A program made the position numbers and the translations under genes. The notes beneath the pieces are model-generated. The model worked only from the letters and a program-made list of their open reading frames with translations, was not told the DNA's origin and searched no databases. DNA of 64,000 nt, from assembly GCA_963726315.1 (NCBI GenBank), contig CAVSBZ010000005.1, positions 1,612,001 to 1,676,000 on the forward strand. The letters are read 5' to 3'. Positions 44,954 to 53,013 of this stretch are shown here, piece by piece (within the stretch, counting starts at the first letter, position 1; each line of letters opens with the position of its first letter). Source of the stretch: FEB-25 sp963726315. Its GTDB lineage: Bacteria > Chloroflexota > Anaerolineae > Anaerolineales > UBA4823.

Positions 44954-45634
44954 GTGGCAGAGTTAAAATTTGAATTTTATGAATGTACGAACCCAGATTG
45001 CAGGTTGCGATTCCCAGGGTATGACGGATATCCAAAATCAAAGCGCTGCCCAGCTTGCCGCTCGACAATCCATGTTGCTGAAAGTGTGATCGATCAAATT
45101 GAAATCAGCAAGACCGGCACCAGCTTATCAGATTGGAAACTTGAAGCGTTGCTGGATAATATCCGCAGCACCTGGAACGTTGGGTCAATCTTCCGTACCT
45201 CAGATGGTATAGGTGTTCAAAAGATATTTTTATGTGGAATCACACCCACCCCTGAAAACACCAAGATTGGGAAGACTGCTCTAGGAGCAGAATTGACCAT
45301 TCCATGGGAAAGACACAATAACGGGGTCCAACTAGCAAAGTCATTGATCTCTCAGGATTACCAGCTATGGGCGTTGGAAGATTTACCCGCTGCAGTGCCG
45401 CTCTATGAAATTACCGATTTACCGAAAAAATCGCCTCTCGCTCTAATTGTGGGGAATGAAGTGTGCGGGATAGACCCGGGAATTATTGAGTATTGCGATA
45501 AAGTAATTTCAATCCCCATGCTGGGAAAGAAGAAATCCTACAATGTAGCAGTAGCATATGGTATGGCGGCCAGCTTTTTACTTTACCGCCACAATGTATC
45601 CCACGGGTCGCGTAGTATATTACCTAACACTTGA
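44954..45634 (+). CDS. SpoU/TrmH-family RNA methyltransferase with N-terminal zinc ribbon
   Basis: 226 residues, GTG start at 44954. Residues 10-36 form a zinc ribbon (CTNPDCRLRF, then RCPACRS). The catalytic SPOUT domain has DNIRSTWNVGSIFRTSDGIG (motif 1), ALIVGNEVCGID (motif 2) and VISIPMLGKKKSYNVAVAYGMAASFLLY (motif 3), the trefoil-knot SAM site of 2'-O-ribose methyltransferases. The RNA target is unknown, and the zinc ribbon may help RNA binding. Its 3' end overlaps the converging radical SAM-like gene by 52 bases. Confidence 0.88.
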   Translation: MAELKFEFYECTNPDCRLRFPGYDGYPKSKRCPACRSTIHVAESVIDQIEISKTGTSLSDWKLEALLDNIRSTWNVGSIFRTSDGIGVQKIFLCGITPTPENTKIGKTALGAELTIPWERHNNGVQLAKSLISQDYQLWALEDLPAAVPLYEITDLPKKSPLALIVGNEVCGIDPGIIEYCDKVISIPMLGKKKSYNVAVAYGMAASFLLYRHNVSHGSRSILPNT

Positions 45635-46731
45635 TTGACCCCTTGTGCAGGTAGGACATCCCCATCTGGTTCGATATACAACCAGGTATGACCTGCACCA
45701 GCAGGTAAATCATCCATCTGGGTTTCCAAAGCTATTGGGTTAAAAGCTGAATAAGGTACGGGTAAATTCCAAACGAGTCTAAGTCCGAGTGATGCCGCCT
45801 GATTGTGAAAATCAATTAACGATCCATGCAGTGCCGGATCGGCTGCACTCAGTGAAACAGCAGTTGCACCTAGTTTAGCTATTCTATCCAGAATTTGTGA
45901 GGTATTTACTACATTCTGCAATGTTATGGTATGGTGTACCGCAACGAAAAGGTCAGCTGATAGCACAGCGCTTAAAGCATTCCATGAATTTTCGTCATCC
46001 GGTTTCAAAGAAAGCATTAAGTGGTCTAATCCGGTTTGAAGCAAGGTCTGCATATATGCTGGGTCGACAAGCTTTAGACCATCGCTTAATAGTCCCACAA
46101 CCTGGCCATTCGCTTCGGTATGAGCGATCAATTCCGGTAAATCTTCACGAAGAGTTGGTTCTCCACCAGTCAGGACAATATGAGGAATGCCAACTCCCCA
46201 GGCTTTATCAAAAACCCCGCACCATTGTTCTGTGGTCAGTTCGGCGTTGATATGCTTATGGGGTAACAAGGTTTCGTCCAGAGAACCTTCAGGCAAGTGA
46301 TAGGTTATCGCACAATCGAGGCGATAAGGTGCAGATATTTTATGAGTATGCGGTGCTGACCGTTCAAAATCCAGGAACATCTCAGGGTCCAAATCAACAG
46401 TTGTGATCAATGATTGGATTTTCTCATTGAGCAGTTTAAAATCCTGACGGGCGTGGTCACGGTTCACTCTGAAACGATCGGCGATCTCGTTCACTGCCTG
46501 GTCTTCAGGGGTCTGAATAATTAAGTAGTAAGCGAATTCAGCCGCAGTTTGATTAAGGTGGAGGACAGTCGATGCGTTGATGATCAATAAACCGGTCCCA
46601 TCAGGCTCGAGACGCAAGTGAAGGCGATAGGGTGTGGGAGCATCAGGTGGAGCCTGGTAGTGATATATCCCAGGCGGTAAGGGCACAACCGGGGTAAACA
46701 GATGTTTGATCAATTCGACGATGCTGGTCAT
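45583..46731 (-). CDS. Shortened radical SAM-like paralogue lacking the cluster cysteines
   Basis: 382 residues, clearly related to the next gene upstream (46756-48105) along most of its length. The N-terminus again has a PqqD-like section (LHLRLEPDGTGLLIIN, LHLNQTAAEFAYYLI, about 37-75). The barrel has GIPHIVLTGGEPTLREDLPELIAH at 181-204, almost identical to the paralogue. But the CX3CX2C site is replaced by TYHLPEGSLDETLLPHK (143-159), so the [4Fe-4S] cluster that makes the SAM radical cannot form. The SPASM region is absent: it ends at LGNILRDPWDTLWR. It cannot be a standard radical SAM enzyme and may instead act as a partner or peptide-binding subunit. 24 bases after the active paralogue. 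Confidence 0.85.
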   Translation of the reverse strand: MTSIVELIKHLFTPVVPLPPGIYHYQAPPDAPTPYRLHLRLEPDGTGLLIINASTVLHLNQTAAEFAYYLIIQTPEDQAVNEIADRFRVNRDHARQDFKLLNEKIQSLITTVDLDPEMFLDFERSAPHTHKISAPYRLDCAITYHLPEGSLDETLLPHKHINAELTTEQWCGVFDKAWGVGIPHIVLTGGEPTLREDLPELIAHTEANGQVVGLLSDGLKLVDPAYMQTLLQTGLDHLMLSLKPDDENSWNALSAVLSADLFVAVHHTITLQNVVNTSQILDRIAKLGATAVSLSAADPALHGSLIDFHNQAASLGLRLVWNLPVPYSAFNPIALETQMDDLPAGAGHTWLYIEPDGDVLPAQGVNQVLGNILRDPWDTLWR

Positions 46732-46755
46732 ATTAAGCTCCTCAGGGTTGAATTA

Positions 46756-48105
46756 TCAATTATTATTATTTGCCGCCAGTGGACAACCGCCACCACATTC
46801 GACCAACAGTGAACATTTATTACATTTTTCTGGGATCTCCTTGCGCTCACGGAGCTTCACAGATAGATCATGATTCCAGATGTGACCCCATTTTGTGGAT
46901 AGAATATTTCCTAAGGAAGAATAATAGGATTGACAAGGGATAACATCGCCGTTTGGTTCGACGCACATATTATATAAAGCTGCTGTACATCCCTTGACAC
47001 CTAATTCAAGCTGCATAGGATCAAAATGACAATACTGAGTGGGTGTGTACCAAATGAGTCTCTGGTGATGAGCTGCTGTGATGTCTCGAGCAAGGCGCAA
47101 CAGCTCGTGCAAATCAGATTCTGGCAGACCCGAGTTCACTGCTTTTCCGCGCCCAGAGTAAATCAATGCATTCAATCCAACAGTTGGTACACCTAGCTGC
47201 GCCAGAAATTCTAGGGTTTGAGCCAATGTAGCATGGTTGGGTGTAAGCATAGTCGAATTGGTCATAACGAAAAGTGGTGTTTCGAGAGCATTCCGTATTC
47301 CAGCAACGGTTTGCTTCCAGGCACCATGGGTATGGACCATGGCGTCATGAATGGAGGAGTCATGAGATTCCAGGGTGATCTGGACATGATCCAAACCCGA
47401 ATTAACCAAACTCTCTAGATAAAACTCATCAGACAACCGCCTACCGTTCGTATTTATTCCTGTGATTTGCCCATTTTGCTCAGCGTGGGCGATCAGCTCA
47501 GGTAGATCATTGCGTAGTGTAGGCTCCCCGCCTGTAAATACAACATGGGGTATGCCGATTGACCATAATTTATCCAGGATTACATGCCATTGAGTGGTTG
47601 ATAATTCTGGATAATCTCTTGGGCGAGCATTATAGCAGTGGGCACAGTCATTATTACATCGATAAGTAATGGCGAGATCCATCCGGTAAGGAGCGGATGG
47701 TCGTGCGGTGAACGGGGGAGTAACTTCCAGGTCGAGCTCGTGGATGGGGCAAGCACCCTCCGGTTTGATCAATTCGTTCACTTGATTGGCTGTTTGCGTA
47801 TAGTCAGCAAGTATTCGATCATTGGGGGCGTCAAATGCTTTTACCAGCGAGTTTATTGCTTGCTGTTCAGGCGTTTTTTGCAGGATCAGGTAGGTCATGA
47901 CAGCCGCGGTGGGATTCAAGTGCATAATCCTGGCTGCATTCACCAACAACAAGCCACTACCATCAGGATCGATCCGTAGATGCACGCGCGAGCGATCACC
48001 ATTCTCCTGGTAATCGAAATGGAACAGTCCAGGCTCAGGCAGCAGGGAATCATGCTTTGAGGCCTTAGATTTAATATTTCTTAGGAATGAATTTAACGCA
48101 CTCAC
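46756..48105 (-). CDS. Radical SAM/SPASM enzyme with PqqD-like N-terminal domain
   Basis: 449 residues. Radical SAM motif CNNDCAHC (Cys150, 154, 157), TGGEP at 191-195, and a C-terminal SPASM-type region with Cys373, 381, 391, 428, 431, 437 and 441 (ending CGGGCPL) for auxiliary clusters. Residues about 41-112 (VHLRIDPDGSGLLLVN, MHLNPTAAVMTYLIL) look like a PqqD/RRE fold, which binds leader regions of modified peptides. SPASM enzymes with such domains make thioether or C-C crosslinks in RiPPs. It follows the Cys-Ala-tail gene by 24 bases, making that protein the likely substrate (inference). It ends in four Asn. Confidence 0.9.
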   Translation of the reverse strand: MSALNSFLRNIKSKASKHDSLLPEPGLFHFDYQENGDRSRVHLRIDPDGSGLLLVNAARIMHLNPTAAVMTYLILQKTPEQQAINSLVKAFDAPNDRILADYTQTANQVNELIKPEGACPIHELDLEVTPPFTARPSAPYRMDLAITYRCNNDCAHCYNARPRDYPELSTTQWHVILDKLWSIGIPHVVFTGGEPTLRNDLPELIAHAEQNGQITGINTNGRRLSDEFYLESLVNSGLDHVQITLESHDSSIHDAMVHTHGAWKQTVAGIRNALETPLFVMTNSTMLTPNHATLAQTLEFLAQLGVPTVGLNALIYSGRGKAVNSGLPESDLHELLRLARDITAAHHQRLIWYTPTQYCHFDPMQLELGVKGCTAALYNMCVEPNGDVIPCQSYYSSLGNILSTKWGHIWNHDLSVKLRERKEIPEKCNKCSLLVECGGGCPLAANNNN

Positions 48106-48129
48106 CGTAATGTTTACCGATAGTGAACT

Positions 48130-49779
48130 CTACCGCCCACCACCTGCACAAGCGCAGGCGCAGCCTGCACACGCGCATGCACACGCACAAGAAAAACCAC
48201 CATGGCCACCACCACCACCACCACCACCAGAACTACTCAATGAAGGTTTTGGAGGTGGATTAGTGACCGAAGTTATGCTCGAAGTGAAATCCGTGATGTT
48301 ACCGACTGCCTTGGATGAGAAGGAATTGACACCCGCGACGACTGAAGCGGCAAAGGTAGATCCAGGCATACGGGCAGAGCCACCGGAGGGCATCGGAGCA
48401 CCGGCACTCACCTTTCCAAAGCCGGGATCATAATGACCCCACCAGGTGGGTATAAATACTGGCATGTTGCGGAAAACATCCTGGGTGCGGTCGCCATAAT
48501 TTTTATCTAGCATGGTCCATTCCATGACTTCTTCATATTTTTGGCTTTTTACTTCGGGTGTATTGGCAGCTTCCACTTGCTCCCAGGCGCGCTTGGTAAT
48601 ATCTGTATAATAGGCAATCGTTTCCTGGCGGCTGAAGCCTTTCATCTTTTCGGAAACACTCTTAACCAGGTTAATCACCATTTCCCTTAAACCTTTACGC
48701 CGTTCAAGATCATTCTTTTGGAATGCGGTGAGGAAATCCTTCTCATATTGCTGGAGTTCTTCAGGTATAGGCTGGTTAACCTTGATCTCGAGTGGGTCAC
48801 GCGTGACTACCTCGGCGGTATTTTTCTTGACCACACTGAACAGGATCATGGTCATAACCTTGTCCAAGGGTTGCTCTAAAAGAATTGCCGCTTCCACAGC
48901 GGTCAGACCACGCTTAATTCCATGACCCTCGATCGAAATTTTTGGAGGCAGATAGGCTTGCTTGCGCCGTCTATCCGAAGTAAGGCCTGCAACGAAGATC
49001 GCGAGAAATCCGCCAATACAAATGATGGGGATAGCGGCAGCACTCAGGAAGGAGCCAATCCCGGCGAATGGGTTTTCCTTGACAATTGCACTTGCCGGCA
49101 CATAGCTACTGGGGAAGGAAGCGCCAAATGTGTATACTGAGTATGCATTAGCGGTTTTATTTTCCCACACGTATATAATTCGCCCATTGTTATCGAGAGC
49201 CCTGACCGGTGTAGCTGGAAATCCATCTGGCGCGTCATGCCACTTGGGTTCCGTGGGTTGGACACCCGGTGGCAAGTGATAGGTAACAATCATGTCGGTG
49301 CTTCCCGATACGTAACTTGAGCCAAAATATGACGGGGCAAACACCGCACTGGTGTAATTACTATCCTGTGTATCAGGGTACATGACACCAGTAATATTTG
49401 TGATACTAGCTTTTAAGATACCCGATGAACCTGGCGCTATTGAATTTGATCCCAATCCGATGGCAACCCCACAACAACCCTGACCCTGGAAACCAGAAGA
49501 CGAAATATCCGTAACCGGATTGCCATTTACAGAAGCGGTAATATTACTCTCCGAATAATTACTATTAGGTAAACCAAGATCTACATATTCAATTGCATGT
49601 CCGGATGGGTTATTATCGAAGACGATGGTGTAATCCAATGCCAAAGTTCCATCTGAATTCCAGTACGCATCGACAGTTTGTTTCGGTACCTGGAAGTAAT
49701 AGGATTGAGCCATGGCTGGCACCGAAACCAACAATACCACGATGGATAGGAGCAAGAAGGATACGAAGCCTTTGCGCAT
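48130..49779 (-). CDS. Membrane protein with DUF2207-like ectodomain and alternating Cys-Ala C-terminal tail
   Basis: 549 residues. Signal peptide 1-24 (ends SVPAMA). Exported beta-rich region about 25-245 (DAYWNSDGTLALDYTIVF, VTYHLPPGVQP), as in DUF2207-like proteins. One transmembrane span at about 253-277 (PIICIGGFLAIFVAGL). Then a cytoplasmic part with a winged-helix-like stretch (LTAVEAAILLEQPLDKVMTMILFSVVKK) and a helical segment. A Gly-rich linker leads to the tail: seven Cys at 531, 533, 535, 537, 540, 542 and 544, alternating with Ala, then GGGR. The tail would lie in the cytoplasm, within reach of the radical SAM enzyme. AGGAGG precedes the ATG. Cys-rich tails can bind metals, which is a simpler alternative. 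Confidence 0.85.
   Translation of the reverse strand: MRKGFVSFLLLSIVVLLVSVPAMAQSYYFQVPKQTVDAYWNSDGTLALDYTIVFDNNPSGHAIEYVDLGLPNSNYSESNITASVNGNPVTDISSSGFQGQGCCGVAIGLGSNSIAPGSSGILKASITNITGVMYPDTQDSNYTSAVFAPSYFGSSYVSGSTDMIVTYHLPPGVQPTEPKWHDAPDGFPATPVRALDNNGRIIYVWENKTANAYSVYTFGASFPSSYVPASAIVKENPFAGIGSFLSAAAIPIICIGGFLAIFVAGLTSDRRRKQAYLPPKISIEGHGIKRGLTAVEAAILLEQPLDKVMTMILFSVVKKNTAEVVTRDPLEIKVNQPIPEELQQYEKDFLTAFQKNDLERRKGLREMVINLVKSVSEKMKGFSRQETIAYYTDITKRAWEQVEAANTPEVKSQKYEEVMEWTMLDKNYGDRTQDVFRNMPVFIPTWWGHYDPGFGKVSAGAPMPSGGSARMPGSTFAASVVAGVNSFSSKAVGNITDFTSSITSVTNPPPKPSLSSSGGGGGGGGHGGFSCACACACAGCACACAGGGR
48145..48189 (-). other. Coding segment for the Cys-Ala tail (CACACACAGCACACA)
   Basis: 15 codons with mixed usage: Cys by TGT and TGC, Ala by GCG, GCA, GCC and GCT. 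The amino-acid repeat is therefore kept at protein level and is not a simple dinucleotide or hexamer slippage product. It is followed by GGGR and the TAG stop at 48130-48132. The upstream Gly run, by contrast, is a plain GGT repeat in the DNA. Confidence 0.9.
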
Positions 49780-49844
49780 AAATCTCCTCCTTAAGGTTTA
49801 AATAACTATTAATGATCATGAGCCAGATAAGTCAAATTCTTAAA

Positions 49845-50252
49845 TCACCATTTTGGTTCTTCAGTCAATTGGTAGGTGGTATGACAATAAGGACAGTTCA
49901 CCACTGGGGCGCCGGCGACCATTTGGATGTTGTCCATTGACAAAGATCCTCCACAGTTTTTACATTTCAATGATTCCATATTAATATTGGCAGGAAGATC
50001 CACATTGAGGGTGACATTTTCAGTTGGAGCACCCATCTTGCCGCGCCCGGCAAGGGAGATTAAGTATGCGCCTCCACCGATAAAGAGCAATCCAATTATG
50101 ATCGCGATCAGGCCTATTGTGAACGATCCACTTTGTCCTGGTTGAGAAAAGCTGACAATAATATAGGAACCTCCAATGATCACCACCAAACCCAGACCAA
50201 TCAGAATCAATATAACTGCAGCTATGTATGAAATGGTTCTTCCTGTACTCAT
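49845..50252 (-). CDS. Small membrane protein with C-terminal zinc ribbon
   Basis: About 135 residues from ATG 50252, five bases after GGAGG; the in-frame GTG two codons earlier is less well placed. Two transmembrane spans (about 8-33 and 45-66), then a soluble tail with a zinc ribbon CKNCGG ... CPYCHT. The function is unknown. It is the first gene of the four-gene unit that includes the Cys-Ala-tail protein and both radical SAM paralogues, preceded by a TATAAT box at 50307-50302. Confidence 0.75.
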   Translation of the reverse strand: MSTGRTISYIAAVILILIGLGLVVIIGGSYIIVSFSQPGQSGSFTIGLIAIIIGLLFIGGGAYLISLAGRGKMGAPTENVTLNVDLPANINMESLKCKNCGGSLSMDNIQMVAGAPVVNCPYCHTTYQLTEEPKW

Positions 50253-50301
50253 AGTCACCTCCAGATGATAGTTTACTTCGGATTAAGGATGAGAGCAAGA
50301 G

Positions 50302-50307
50302 ATTATA
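50302..50307 (-). promoter_or_regulatory. Candidate -10 of the Cys-Ala-tail/radical SAM operon
   Basis: TATAAT on the minus strand at 50307-50302, about 50 bases before the zinc-ribbon gene's ATG at 50252. No clear -35 at standard spacing. It suggests the unit is transcribed separately from the alcohol dehydrogenase gene upstream. Confidence 0.45.
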
Positions 50308-50313
50308 TTAGGG

Positions 50314-51468
50314 TTAAAGAGCCATTCGTAATATATTACGTAATTCAGACTCTATAAGTGTTATCGGGTTGCCTTTCATGCTGCTGGCTTTATAAGCATT
50401 TTCAATAATTTTGGGGAATATTGATTCAGTCAAGCCAAACTCCGAGAGGGATTGGTTTTTGGCAAGGCCACAAAAAGTCTGCACCCAGTGAATGCCCGTA
50501 TTTGCCGTTGCCTCAGGATCTCCACTGAGTAGCCTGCCGATTTCAGTGTAACGCTCCAATGCGGGATGCTGGGGGGAGCGATCGATCAACGCATTGACGT
50601 TAGCTGACATAACGGGGGCTAGTAAGGCAGCACAGATTGCGCCGTGTGGGGCATGGATTTCGCCTCCGATTGGACCGGCTAAGCCGTGCACAGCTCCCAG
50701 GCGGGTATTGGCAAGTGCGAATCCACTAAATAATGCGGCGATAGACATGTCTTCTCGGGCAGGTAGGTCATTGCCATTGTCATAAGCATTATTTATGGAG
50801 TGGGCAATCCTGCGAATACCCTCTACGCAGATCGAATCTGTTAATGGGTTGGGATTGTTGCAGGTAAACGGTTCTATCAGCTGGGTGAGAGCATCCAAGC
50901 CGGAGGAAGCGGTTATGGAAGGCGGCAGACTCAAAGTTAACTCTGGGTCAACGAGGGCAATGCGTGGGAGCAACAGAGTGCTGCGCAAGCTGACTTTGAC
51001 ATGGTGGATCGGTGAACCAATAACAGCGTTGCGGGTGACCTCAGAACCAGTGCCTGAGGTGGTGGGTACAGCAATGAGCGGCAGGGAAGGATTAATCAGC
51101 GGTTTGTTGAGACCGACGACTTCAAGATAATCTTCCACATCACCTGGGTTGGTGAGCAAGGCTGATACTGCTTTTGCCATGTCAAGGGCACTGCCTCCAC
51201 CGATACCGATTACCACATCAAAGGTCATTTTGCGAGCGTGGATAAGAGCTCTGCCGACAGCCTCAATAGTTGGTTCGCCTTCGACAGTAATAATGGAATG
51301 ATCCACCTTGTTCATCTCCAGCAAGTTAATCAAGCGATCTGTTATCGCGGTAGGAGCGCCGGAGATAATAAGGGCACGGTTACCAAAGTCTTCTACCAGC
51401 AAACTAATCGTATCTAGTTTACCAGGTCCAAAAATGATTTTCGATGGAGTAGAAAACTCAAACTGCAT
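50314..51468 (-). CDS. Iron-containing alcohol dehydrogenase (group III)
   Basis: 384-residue NAD(P)-dependent alcohol dehydrogenase of the iron-activated family. The nucleotide site is VVIGIGGGSALDMAKAV (about 85-101), and the PTTSGTGSEVTRNAVI segment is the family hallmark. Metal His/Asp ligands are in the AVHGLAGPIGGEIHAPHG stretch (about 257-274). Members oxidise or reduce short alcohols, 1,3-propanediol, lactaldehyde or maleylacetate; which is not decided. It begins one base after the stop of the ABM-domain gene on the same strand. Confidence 0.9.
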   Translation of the reverse strand: MQFEFSTPSKIIFGPGKLDTISLLVEDFGNRALIISGAPTAITDRLINLLEMNKVDHSIITVEGEPTIEAVGRALIHARKMTFDVVIGIGGGSALDMAKAVSALLTNPGDVEDYLEVVGLNKPLINPSLPLIAVPTTSGTGSEVTRNAVIGSPIHHVKVSLRSTLLLPRIALVDPELTLSLPPSITASSGLDALTQLIEPFTCNNPNPLTDSICVEGIRRIAHSINNAYDNGNDLPAREDMSIAALFSGFALANTRLGAVHGLAGPIGGEIHAPHGAICAALLAPVMSANVNALIDRSPQHPALERYTEIGRLLSGDPEATANTGIHWVQTFCGLAKNQSLSEFGLTESIFPKIIENAYKASSMKGNPITLIESELRNILRMAL

Positions 51469-51780
51469 TTACCACTCCGATTCTGGGGGATAAAAGACGT
51501 TATGCGTGGTCCGTACACGCGGCTCAGCCATCATATCTGCCACGGTATCACGCCACCTGAGGTAATGAGCCGTCTCACGGTGCCGGGCAGGATCATCCTC
51601 GGTCCGATAAATTTCCAGCAAGGTAAACCGGGATGGATCATCTGACTGCTGATACACGTCAAAGCGGATGACTCCAGGCTCCTGGATGCTATGGCTAGCA
51701 TTATCTTGGGAAATGGTTTTAAAAGCCTCGATAAATTCCGGTTTTACATGGACGTTGATGATGGCGACTAACATTGTCAT
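51469..51780 (-). CDS. ABM-domain protein (antibiotic biosynthesis monooxygenase/LsrG-like)
   Basis: 103-residue ferredoxin-like fold protein. LVAIINVHVKPEFIEAFKTISQDNAS, then GVIRFDVYQQSDDPSRFTLLEIYRTEDDPARH and the ETAHYLRWRD segment match the ABM family. Members include cofactor-free monooxygenases and LsrG. It is directly upstream of the alcohol dehydrogenase with no gap, a pairing suggestive of detoxification of an aldehyde or quinone. Starts at 51780 or at the ATG of 51774 (AGGAG eight bases away). Confidence 0.85.
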   Translation of the reverse strand: MTMLVAIINVHVKPEFIEAFKTISQDNASHSIQEPGVIRFDVYQQSDDPSRFTLLEIYRTEDDPARHRETAHYLRWRDTVADMMAEPRVRTTHNVFYPPESEW

Positions 51781-51843
51781 ATCTCCTGAGTATCAAAGAT
51801 TAATTTTACCGAAAATCTCTTGAATTATAGGTTCTGCATCCGA

Positions 51844-52629
51844 TCAGAATAACCGTTCCTGGAAAGGAAGGTTACTCTCTTCATCCATTAGTCCGGCCAT
51901 GATCATAAAACGCTTACATGATCCAGCAGCGAAGCCAGTGTAATCATTGTTGAAATAACCATATACCGTCGGAATTTGAGTGTGAAATCCGCGGATAGAC
52001 TGTAGCCACCAGGCTAATTGGTCATTTTTATCAACTCGTTCATAGGAATGATAATGATACATATTATTTACCCCAATCCAGCGAATGTAGATGAAATCGG
52101 AAGTCGGGATAATTTTCATGGGTAATTTGGGAAAATCAATACTCACCCAACATATTTGATGTTGAGACAAAAGATCGGCTGTCTTATTGTTGTACCAGGA
52201 AAGATGGCGAAATTCTACCGCGTAGCGATGAGAAGGGGGTAATGATCCAAGGAAATCGGTTAATATAATCCAATTGTCTGAGGTGAAGCTGGGCGGTAAT
52301 TGAATCAACACTGGACCTACTTTATCTTTTAAGGGGTAGAGTGTATCGATAAATTCATTCATCAATCCTTGAGCACCTTTTAACCCAAGATCATGGGTAA
52401 TTGCACGCGGTGTTTTCAGACTGAATTTAAAATCAGGAGGAGTAGTCTGATACCATGATTGGACAGTGGAGAGCTGTGGTATCGAATGAAATGTAGCGTC
52501 GATTTCGACTGAATTAAAGATTTTTGTGTAGAAGGGTAAATACTCGCGCTGAACTGCGCCTGGAGGATAAAACCCGCCTACCCAATCTTTATAACTAAAC
52601 CCAATCGTTCCCAGGTACCAGCTGCTCAT
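51844..52629 (-). CDS. DUF72-family protein
   Basis: DUF72 (YecE-like) TIM-barrel protein of about 261 residues from ATG 52629; a longer frame from 52680 adds 17 poorly supported residues. Typical features: GTIGFSYKDWVGGFYPPG near the N-terminus, VEIDATFHSIPQLST, FSLKTPRAITHD, PVLIQLPPSF, AVEFRHLSW, YIRWIG and VYGYFNNDYTGFA. The family has no established activity. It diverges from the glutaredoxin-like gene. Confidence 0.88.
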   Translation of the reverse strand: MSSWYLGTIGFSYKDWVGGFYPPGAVQREYLPFYTKIFNSVEIDATFHSIPQLSTVQSWYQTTPPDFKFSLKTPRAITHDLGLKGAQGLMNEFIDTLYPLKDKVGPVLIQLPPSFTSDNWIILTDFLGSLPPSHRYAVEFRHLSWYNNKTADLLSQHQICWVSIDFPKLPMKIIPTSDFIYIRWIGVNNMYHYHSYERVDKNDQLAWWLQSIRGFHTQIPTVYGYFNNDYTGFAAGSCKRFMIMAGLMDEESNLPFQERLF

Positions 52630-52703
52630 AAGATCCCAAGATTTGGTAAAATATTCATGTAATTTTATTAGTAAACTCATATTCTAGCGCAAAGGCTATC
52701 AAT

Positions 52704-52961
52704 GTGGAAAATATGATTAAAATATTTGGTACAAGTTGGTGTGGAGACTGCTCTCGCACGCGACGTTATATGGATCGGAACCAAATCGAGTACTCCTGGG
52801 TGGATATCGACCTGGATGAGGCAGGTGCAGAATTTGTAGTATCGACAAATCATGGCATGCGTAGTGTGCCGACGATTTTATTTAGCGATGGCTCAATCCT
52901 GGTTGAACCAAACGAAGTAGAGCTAAAGAATAAGCTTGATACTGTTCAGAAATCTGGGTAA
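52704..52961 (+). CDS. Glutaredoxin-like protein (mycoredoxin/NrdH type)
   Basis: 85 residues from GTG 52704, or 82 from ATG 52713. Redox motif WCGDC (about 12-16 in the longer form), then WVDIDLDEAGAEFV and the cis-Pro region GMRSVPTILFSDGS. This fits TIGR02200-like glutaredoxins (mycoredoxin group) acting as small thiol reductants. No obvious partner is adjacent. Confidence 0.85.
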   Translation: MENMIKIFGTSWCGDCSRTRRYMDRNQIEYSWVDIDLDEAGAEFVVSTNHGMRSVPTILFSDGSILVEPNEVELKNKLDTVQKSG

Positions 52962-53013
52962 CCCCATATCCGCCTTACTCACCAAGATTGAAATTTCCTT
53001 CGCTCGAAAAAAA

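Noticed and set aside
45583..46731. Radical SAM paralogue shortened by a frameshift
   Set aside because: Beyond its stop the minus strand shows no SPASM-like continuation, and the region codes for the methyltransferase on the other strand.
48145..48189. Cys-Ala tail as a microsatellite artefact
   Set aside because: Codons vary along the repeat, unlike a slippage product.
48110..48433. Open frame on the plus strand rich in Pro, Ala, Gln and His
   Set aside because: It is the antisense of the Gly-rich and Cys-Ala tail; its composition is explained by the real gene on the minus strand.
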